Under the pieces are notes generated by a model that had not been told where the DNA came from, ran no database searches, and worked only from the letters and a program-made list of their open reading frames with translations. A stretch of DNA of 60,257 nucleotides from Myxococcaceae bacterium (GTDB lineage Bacteria; Myxococcota; Myxococcia; Myxococcales; Myxococcaceae): contig JAFGNZ010000079.1 of the NCBI GenBank assembly GCA_016926755.1, positions 1 to 60,257 on the forward strand, written 5' to 3'. This document shows, piece after piece, positions 54,765 to 60,257 of the stretch. Position 1 is the stretch's first letter. Every line of letters begins with the position of its first letter. The translations under genes and the position numbers were made by a program.

Positions 54765-55498
54765 CGTGCTTCCCGCGCCGGGAGTTCGCGAAAGGCGATG
54801 TCCTGCTCGTAGCCCAGCCGCCTCACCGCTTCCACGAAGCGCTCCGTACCGATGACCGTCGTCAGGAAGTCCTCCAGCCGGAACAGGTCCAGGTCCTGCG
54901 GCAAGGTGACCGCATCCAGGATGAGCTCTGACTCTGGCGGGCGCTTCCACGCCTTGCGCTCACACTTCGTGCACGGTGCGGGGCGGTCGGGAGGCAGGCA
55001 GTCCGGATGAACGCGGCCACGCGGTAGCAGCTCCATCTCCAGCAACTCGGGCGGGTGCTTCTTGCGGAAGCGCAGCTCCGTGCGACACCCCTTCAAGCCT
55101 CGGAGCCCCTCGCCCTGCAGGCGCTCCAGTGGCTCGCGCTGCATCAGCAGCGTCCACGGCTGGACCAGGCTCAGGGGACCGAACTCTCCCTGAGCCGGGC
55201 CATTCATCGGACCGAAGCCCGTCCCCGGCCAGAGGTGGACGCCGGGGGGCACCCAGGGGCGCACCTGCTCACGTAGCCGCTCGAACTCGGCGTAGTCCTC
55301 TTCACACCGAGCCAGGTACTTCTCCTGTTCCTGAGCGGGAAGCTGGGACAAATCCACGGAAGGATAGGCATCCGCGGTCGTGGACCAGACGGCCCCGCAG
55401 ACAGGGCACTCCACGCCGGGCAGGCCCCATTTGCGCTCGGTCGTGTAATAGCCCGAGGAGCGTGGGTTCGGGACGTCCTCCAAGAGGTAGAACCGCAT
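54746..55498 (-). CDS. sitI6: SitI6-family double-CXXCG immunity protein
   Basis: 250 residues. The opening MRFYLLEDVPNPRSSGYYTT and the zinc-knuckle-like CPVCG (residues 31-35) with a second pair CTKC (176-179, followed by Glu rather than Gly) match the double-CXXCG family found paralogously in myxobacteria and paired with SitA6 toxins. Cytoplasmic, no signal. Starts 6 nt after the toxin stop. Role as immunity is inferred from family and gene pairing. Confidence 0.85.
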   Translation of the reverse strand: MRFYLLEDVPNPRSSGYYTTERKWGLPGVECPVCGAVWSTTADAYPSVDLSQLPAQEQEKYLARCEEDYAEFERLREQVRPWVPPGVHLWPGTGFGPMNGPAQGEFGPLSLVQPWTLLMQREPLERLQGEGLRGLKGCRTELRFRKKHPPELLEMELLPRGRVHPDCLPPDRPAPCTKCERKAWKRPPESELILDAVTLPQDLDLFRLEDFLTTVIGTERFVEAVRRLGYEQDIAFRELPAREARSPASR

Positions 55499-55504
55499 GG
55501 CGCT

Positions 55505-56218
55505 TCAATATCCCGGGGGTAGAGGTGGCGGCTGTTTCCAGTACGGCATCACGGGACCGAACAGCTCGAACTCGTAGATGAGTTGCCCCGCGTACCGAAA
55601 GATCTCTTCCTTCGTCGCATTGTCGTTCGCGAGGATCCACTTGCGCCACGCTGCATTCCAAGGACCCCCGCGTTCACCCCGGTGGATGCTCCGGTGCTTC
55701 AGCTGCTCCAGCAAGATCGTGAACTCATCGACGTTGATTTTCTTCCTCTCGAACCAAGGCCTGAACTCCTGCGAGAAGACGTGGTGCCTCTCACGTGGCT
55801 TGTTCCGTTCTTTCGCCGCTTCTTCCAGCATCTTCTGCTGGCTGGGCAGCAACGGTGGCTTGTGGTTCCACGGGATGATGAACACGGGCTGAGTGCCCTG
55901 CGGCAGTTTCTGCGCACTCCCCCAGAACCTCTGCGCTCCTTGAGCTCGGGGCAACGAGAGTCCCCCGCCCCTGGTGAGCACGACACTCCCCATCGGGAGG
56001 TACTCCATGACCTCCCGGCATCGGTACAGTTCGCACTGGCCCCCTTCGCACAGCGCGATCAGGCTGCTCTCGTCTGCGCACGCCTCCGCGAGCGAGACGG
56101 TTTCGGCAGCCTCTTCGCATCCTGGGCGCTCGCTCTCGACCGAAGCCTGAGTCGCTGCGCAGGCTAGCAGCGCACCGATCACCGGCAGCCATATCCAGCA
56201 CCAACAGAGTCTTCTCAT
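55505..56218 (-). CDS. sitA6: SitA6-family polymorphic toxin lipoprotein
   Basis: About 237 residues from the ATG at 56218; an ATG at 56233 with a closer G-run is an alternative. Lipobox after LPVIGALLAC. The N-terminal half is the Cys-containing delivery region (CEEAAETVSLAEACADESSL). The C-terminal half begins KERNKPRERHHVFSQEFRPW and continues INVDEFTILLEQLKHRSIHR, the SitA6/TIGR02269 toxin domain with an HH nuclease-like motif. These toxins are exchanged through TraA/TraB outer-membrane fusion and kill non-kin lacking SitI. A broken IS lies directly upstream, possibly affecting its promoter. Confidence 0.85.
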   Translation of the reverse strand: MRRLCWCWIWLPVIGALLACAATQASVESERPGCEEAAETVSLAEACADESSLIALCEGGQCELYRCREVMEYLPMGSVVLTRGGGLSLPRAQGAQRFWGSAQKLPQGTQPVFIIPWNHKPPLLPSQQKMLEEAAKERNKPRERHHVFSQEFRPWFERKKINVDEFTILLEQLKHRSIHRGERGGPWNAAWRKWILANDNATKEEIFRYAGQLIYEFELFGPVMPYWKQPPPLPPGY

Positions 56219-56262
56219 GGACGCCGCAAGCATAAGCCCCCAAGAGTCCATCTCGGTAGGGC

Positions 56263-56670
56263 TCATACTTGGCAGACTGCTTCTCGGGCGAGGAACGACC
56301 AGATTGCCCTACCGAAACGGCTCTTGGCCTGGACCACAAACGCCGGGGTGCTGTCCGAGCGTTTCTCGATCTCCACTTCGACTCCGGCCTGCTGAGCAAT
56401 ACTCTCAGCGCGTGGCCCCCGTAGGCCGCATCCACCCACACCTTCTGAAGCGTGGGGAACTGCTCGGTGGCCAACAGCACCACGGCAGCGGCCGCATCCC
56501 GGTCCTGCACATCGGCCGTGGTCATCCACGCCACCAGCACCAAGCCCAGCATGTCCACCAGCACATGGCGCTTGAGGCCTCGCTTGAGGGCCCTTGACCT
56601 TCTTGTGAACGGCATAGCCACGAACCTCGGCCTGCACGCTCGACTTCACGCTCTGATCAGAGTCCCGCAA
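56263..56670 (-). mobile_element. Broken IS5-family transposase fragment
   Basis: Three pieces in two frames align to one IS5-group (IS427/ISL2-like) transposase. These are DSDQSVKSSVQAEVRGYAVH then KKVKG; a shift; RGLKRHVLVDMLGLVLVAWM then TTADVQDRDAA and KVWVDAAYGGHALR; a second shift; and EVEIEKRSDSTPAFVVQAKS. The first shift sits at a near-tandem duplication of GGCCTCAAGCG. Both ends are missing and no terminal repeats were found. It abuts the 5' side of sitA6. Confidence 0.75.
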
Positions 56671-56864
56671 GCAGCGGGTAGATTGACGGAACGAACCGAC
56701 TCCCCACCAGGAACTGCAGTGATCCCACCAATGGTGGCGTTCTCATATGGGTGGTGGACCCCTCTCCTACAGGGGGATTGCACTGCCGACTGTAGCGAGC
56801 AGCGAGCAATGTCCGCGAGGAGGGTCGCCAAACCAGCGAATTTAGGGTAAAGTTTAGTTCCAGC

Positions 56865-58553
56865 ATGGCCACACCTCGCAAGCAAGGTCCTTCTATCGGC
56901 AACGCTGACCAGCGCCCAGACTTCTGCATCATCACCGCCCTTGAGGAGGAACGAGACGCAGTCCTGAGCAAGTTTGCGCGCTATCAGAAACTAGATCGCG
57001 ATGGCAGCGGTGCGCACACCTACTTTGAAGCCCAAGTTGAGACAAAGAGAGAAGACCAAGCCGCATATCGCATAATTGTCACTTGCCTGTCTGGCATGGG
57101 CCCAATCAAGGCAGCTCTCAAAGCAAGTGATGTCATCAAGCGCTGGGCACCACATCACGTGCTCCTTGTCGGAATTGCTGGGGGCATTAAAGGCGAGGTG
57201 GAACTCGGAGACGTGATGGTGGCATCAAGTATCGTAGACTACACGATGGGGAAAGAGCACGAGCAGGAACCGCGTGAGATACGCTGGAAAGAATATCATG
57301 CAGATGCAAACTTATTCGATGCCGCAAACAACTTTGCTGACGGCTGGGCTGATTTCGTAAAAGAGGCACGCCCGGAGGCAGGCCGTTCGCTGCGCCGAAC
57401 AGGCATTATTGCATCGGGTGGTAACGTCATTGCCTCAGAACAGATAATCAACAACTACAGAGCCACGCATCCTAAATTGATCGGCGTGGAGATGGAGGGT
57501 AGCGGCATTGCAGCGGCATTGCACGACAGTCCCATCTCGTCGCGCTTCCTGATGATCCGCGGCGTATCGGATCTTGCCAATGCAGAGAAGAACAAAGAAA
57601 TTAAGCAACTCTGGAGAAAGTACGCCTGTCACGTTGCCGCTGCGTACGCAATCGGACTACTGCATGATGGGCCAGTACCAGGAAGCGCCTCGTATGCTGG
57701 TCACGCCTCCTCTTTGCCTAACGAGTTTCCCCCGCCTGCTCAGAAGCCCAATCACGCTCAGCCATCTTACAACTCACATAGATCTTCCATTCCGACGGCT
57801 ACTCAATCCACCTCTGCCAAGAAAGCCCCCCGCCCAACTCGAAAAAGTGCCTCTTTAATCATTCCCTCAACTGCGCTCGTCCTCTTGCTCGCTGCATTGG
57901 GCATCATGGGCTTGAGCAGATTGCGCCACACGCTACTGCCTGAATCTCCTTCCGGCCCTCCCGACAACTCTTCCCCCAAGAAAAGCACATTGAGGAGGCT
58001 TACCACAAACCCTCCAACCGCCCTGCCAAGCACTCCTAACCCTCCTCAGTCCCTCTCATCTCCCGATGGCTTGACGCGCTCGCCCAACACCACTTCTTCC
58101 GTTCCACACAGGACACTTCAAGAACAAGAAAACAACACCCTCACGATTGAGCGACTTCGTGATCGACACGGAGTTCGGCCTCTAACATCATCCGAAGATG
58201 GCCAAGAGGCCAACCAATTACCACGTGGCGTGTTCGGCCATGTTGAGCTAGATTCAGTATCGCTTCTTGGACAAGCCAGCGTTCACCGGGAACTCTCGAT
58301 GCACTCCGTTGAAGTCCACAAAACAGAGTCTGAACTTCTCAAGCTTGTGGGCTATGTTTGGGACATCGAAGCGAAAGCCGTCGCATCAGGCAAGCCTGTC
58401 AACATTGTTCTTTCGCCAAGGCCTTCAGGACAAAGCCGGACGCTTGTTGGCATTCCTTTCGACAGGATCCAGAAAGCCCAAGTCAAAATCCATCGTGGAG
58501 AGCAACTCATCGAACTCAGCCTAGGCCGCGCCATTTCGCCGCAGCCTCCCTGA
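56865..58553 (+). CDS. Nucleoside phosphorylase-like domain fused to membrane anchor and unknown C-terminal domain
   Basis: 562 residues. Residues 18-268 form a PNP/MTAN-like domain: ITALEEERDAVL, LVGIAGGIKGEVELGDVMVA, the substrate motif GVEMEGSGIA, and MIRGVSD with the catalytic Asp. Residues 270-328 are Pro/Ser-rich. A single transmembrane helix lies at 330-350 (SLIIPSTALVLLLAALGIMG). Then a 90-residue Ser/Pro linker and a beta-rich C-terminal domain (440-562; LLKLVGYVWDIEAKAV, VNIVLSPRPSGQSRTLV) that I do not recognise. Base and codon use are clearly AT-richer than neighbours, suggesting transfer. PNP domains occur as effectors or sensors in conflict systems; metabolic nucleosidases are never anchored like this. 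Confidence 0.82.
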   Translation: MATPRKQGPSIGNADQRPDFCIITALEEERDAVLSKFARYQKLDRDGSGAHTYFEAQVETKREDQAAYRIIVTCLSGMGPIKAALKASDVIKRWAPHHVLLVGIAGGIKGEVELGDVMVASSIVDYTMGKEHEQEPREIRWKEYHADANLFDAANNFADGWADFVKEARPEAGRSLRRTGIIASGGNVIASEQIINNYRATHPKLIGVEMEGSGIAAALHDSPISSRFLMIRGVSDLANAEKNKEIKQLWRKYACHVAAAYAIGLLHDGPVPGSASYAGHASSLPNEFPPPAQKPNHAQPSYNSHRSSIPTATQSTSAKKAPRPTRKSASLIIPSTALVLLLAALGIMGLSRLRHTLLPESPSGPPDNSSPKKSTLRRLTTNPPTALPSTPNPPQSLSSPDGLTRSPNTTSSVPHRTLQEQENNTLTIERLRDRHGVRPLTSSEDGQEANQLPRGVFGHVELDSVSLLGQASVHRELSMHSVEVHKTESELLKLVGYVWDIEAKAVASGKPVNIVLSPRPSGQSRTLVGIPFDRIQKAQVKIHRGEQLIELSLGRAISPQPP

Positions 58554-58647
58554 GCAATCCCACTCCGCCTGAGGCTCTTCATCAGAATCTTTATTCTCCT
58601 CTCAACCAGCACAAGGCACAGCACAGCACTATCGAAGGAGCGGCACT

Positions 58648-59286
58648 TTGAAAAGGCACCTCTTCATCCCTATCTTGGGACTTCTCCTCCTTACTCAAGC
58701 TTGTGGTGGCACCGACGAGTCAGGCGGAGATGCTGACTTCCTCTGCGGTCCTCGGAATTGCAGCGCCGGTTGCTGCTTAGACAATGTCTGCTACGGTGGC
58801 GGATCTGCAGCAACCTGCGGCAAAGAAGGCACCAAATGCGATGCATGCCTAGGCATCAAGAGTTGTGAAACACAGCAAGGCGAGTGCACCCTCGATTTAC
58901 TAGCAATATGGAAGATTCAGCCCACCGATGCCTCTCTCGTACCTGAAGATCCTAACGATGGCCTCTCCTGGGACGCTGACGGTTCTCCTCCCGATGTACT
59001 CATTGAACTGACCTGTCCTACAAGTGAAGCCCCCGTCGTATCACGCACTCAGGAGGTCGAGAGTTTGACGCCAACCTGGACAGCAGGAGGCTGTGCAACT
59101 GTTGCTGATGCCCTGCTGAAATCGCCTATAGGCATCAAGATCATTGATGTTGATGTGGCTATCGACGATGAGATCTTCGCCGGCTCCTACATGTTCACTG
59201 AGGCAGATTTCGAAGCTGGCAAGATTGTATTGCAAGGAGCCAATACCGTTACCTCTCTCAGTTTCCAGCTGACTCGCGAGCAGTGA
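58648..59286 (+). CDS. Cys-rich lipoprotein, unknown function
   Basis: TTG start (GAAGGAG 8 nt upstream) gives 212 residues. Lipobox LLLLTQACGG, then a knot-like Cys cluster (DFLCGPRNCSAGCCLDNVCY, CGKEGTKCDACLGIKSC). The C-terminal 120 residues are beta-rich and acidic (LAIWKIQPTDASLVPEDPN, SFQLTREQ), perhaps C2-like. It is 94 nt after the phosphorylase fusion, on the same strand and with the same lower GC, so probably transcribed and acquired with it. Confidence 0.75.
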   Translation: MKRHLFIPILGLLLLTQACGGTDESGGDADFLCGPRNCSAGCCLDNVCYGGGSAATCGKEGTKCDACLGIKSCETQQGECTLDLLAIWKIQPTDASLVPEDPNDGLSWDADGSPPDVLIELTCPTSEAPVVSRTQEVESLTPTWTAGGCATVADALLKSPIGIKIIDVDVAIDDEIFAGSYMFTEADFEAGKIVLQGANTVTSLSFQLTREQ

Positions 59287-59432
59287 TGCCCCTCTACTTA
59301 AAGAGCCTGTTTCAGAAGGATGTCCCAACACCTTCTCGCCCGAAGAGCAAGATGCCAGAACTGGGGCCTACCGAGATGGGTTCTTATACAGGCGAGCCTT
59401 CCAGTTGCCCCCAACACCCGATCCTCATGAGG

Positions 59433-60128
59433 TCAGCCTGCCGACCAAGGTTGCAACGGCCGCAGCAGCCCGGCCCGGTTCAGCAGCTCGTGGACGCGAG
59501 CGGCCAATGCGACGTGCTCCGGATTTGAAGCGGTGAACCTCTCGGGAGTGAGGATGACGAGGGTGCCCCGGTGCTCCACGGGCTCGACGCGCACAGGGGC
59601 CGGCAGCGGGGGCACGCTGCCTCGCAGCCGCGAGAAATACGTCACCCACCCCAGGAACGTGCCCGGCTCAGCGCTCTCCGTCACGCTGTCGCGGTGCTGA
59701 TCAGATGTCGCAATGCCCCACTCCGGCTCCCAGGCCATGGCCATGGCCCGCAACACCTCTGTCATGACGGGAGCGCTCAACACGCGCTCCGCGATGGGGT
59801 CCTCATCGTAAGGTTGGAGCACGCAGTTGGAAGGACGCCAGGGAGTGGACGCACCGCAGGATGCTCGCAGGGAGGATGTCTCCGCGGGGTTGTCACCCGT
59901 CCACAGCCCGAACTTGAAGCCATCGCCGACCCGATGCTCCTCCGCTGCGAACATCTTCAGGAAGCTCGCGGCGTTCGTGGGAACCTGGAGCTTCCGCGCC
60001 TCCTCGAAAGAGTCTGCTGCCTCGTACCAGCGAGTCCACGCCGGGTCGCATCGACCGAGACCGAGGAAGAAGCGCTCCGCGCGTTGTGCGCAAGCCTCGG
60101 CAGTTTCGTGCCGAACGAGCCAGTACAC
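59433..60128 (-). CDS. Imm52-type immunity protein
   Basis: 231 residues from a GTG at 60128. AEACAQRAERFFLGLGRCDP then AWTRWYEAADSF, with GFKFGLWTGDNP and SCGASTPWRPSNCVL, match the Imm52 family of polymorphic-toxin immunity proteins as I recall it. The open frame continues upstream of the GTG as TETYYAG, which looks like the family's native N-terminus, but no start codon remains there; an inverted repeat begins at that point. No toxin gene is inside the window (it may lie beyond the edge). Function may be compromised. Confidence 0.7.
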   Translation of the reverse strand: MYWLVRHETAEACAQRAERFFLGLGRCDPAWTRWYEAADSFEEARKLQVPTNAASFLKMFAAEEHRVGDGFKFGLWTGDNPAETSSLRASCGASTPWRPSNCVLQPYDEDPIAERVLSAPVMTEVLRAMAMAWEPEWGIATSDQHRDSVTESAEPGTFLGWVTYFSRLRGSVPPLPAPVRVEPVEHRGTLVILTPERFTASNPEHVALAARVHELLNRAGLLRPLQPWSAG

Positions 60129-60145
60129 GCCAGCATAGTAGGTCT

Positions 60146-60200
60146 CTGTTCGGGAATGTCGGGACTTTTCGGGCCCAAAACCCCCGACATTCCCGAACAG
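60146..60200. repeat. Perfect 18-bp inverted repeat at the Imm52 start
   Basis: CTGTTCGGGAATGTCGGG (60146-60163) and its exact reverse complement (60183-60200) flank a 19-nt loop containing TTTT...AAAA. It is too long and perfect for chance. It could be a mobile palindrome, a recombination site or the terminator of an upstream gene. Confidence 0.75.
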
Positions 60201-60257
60201 TGGGCAAGCGAAACCGGTCCGGCCGACGAGGCTTCGGAGGTCCTCATTCGCGTCCCG

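Overview
The window looks like chromosome of a fruiting myxobacterium (Myxococcota, most likely the Cystobacter/Archangium side of the order). The support is high GC with strong GC3 bias, many secreted lipoproteins and beta-propellers, orphan hybrid signalling genes, a Ser/Thr kinase, an N-terminal-TonB/TonB-dependent-receptor fusion, and SitA/SitI-type toxin-immunity pairs known from myxobacterial outer-membrane exchange. No rRNA, tRNA or CRISPR array was found.

Layout. 0.1-20 kb is mostly cell-surface genes: a small outer-membrane barrel, a propeller/vanadium-haloperoxidase-like lipoprotein, a giant HYR/Ig-repeat lipoprotein, a TPR membrane protein, a methyltransferase and an FG-GAP/choice-of-anchor-A protein. 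These are followed by glutamine synthetase with a clear intrinsic terminator, a Fur-family repressor, a TonB-like protein and two more secreted proteins. 20-25 kb holds a metallophosphoesterase, a histidine kinase and the TonB-dependent receptor. 25.3-30.4 kb is an accessory patch: a SitA-like lipoprotein toxin with a DUF2019 immunity protein, a DUF262/DUF1524 nuclease of GmrSD type, dispersed palindromes, an IS5-type fragment, a frameshifted scrap of another sitA, and an XRE regulator. 30.8-35.3 kb is signalling: a kinase with EFG in place of DFG, a receiver, a large GAF/PAS kinase and a small RelE-like protein.

35.5-41.9 kb is a tightly coupled four-gene operon (MoxR ATPase, small protein, vWA-like/propeller protein, bpX6-like/propeller protein). 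It matches the MoxR-vWA-beta-propeller 'ternary' systems proposed to act in biological conflict. 42-50.5 kb holds an outer-membrane protein, an esterase, a putative 25-residue membrane microprotein behind two mutually exclusive hairpins, a MATE exporter, a Beta_propel lipoprotein, a two-receiver/PilZ-like protein and an Hsp70. At 50.7-54.7 kb atpH and atpA are separated by a histidine kinase, and atpG does not follow.

54.7-60.2 kb is a second island, in part visibly AT-richer than the rest: sitI6/sitA6, a broken IS5-type transposase, a nucleoside-phosphorylase domain fused to a membrane anchor and an unknown C-terminal domain, a Cys-rich lipoprotein, an Imm52-type immunity gene, and a perfect 18-bp inverted repeat abutting the Imm52 start.

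The best candidates for under-described biology are the MoxR/bpX operon, the phosphorylase-TM fusion with its lipoprotein neighbour, the switch-like leader of the microprotein, and the sitA debris. All family assignments were made by reading motifs, without database searches.
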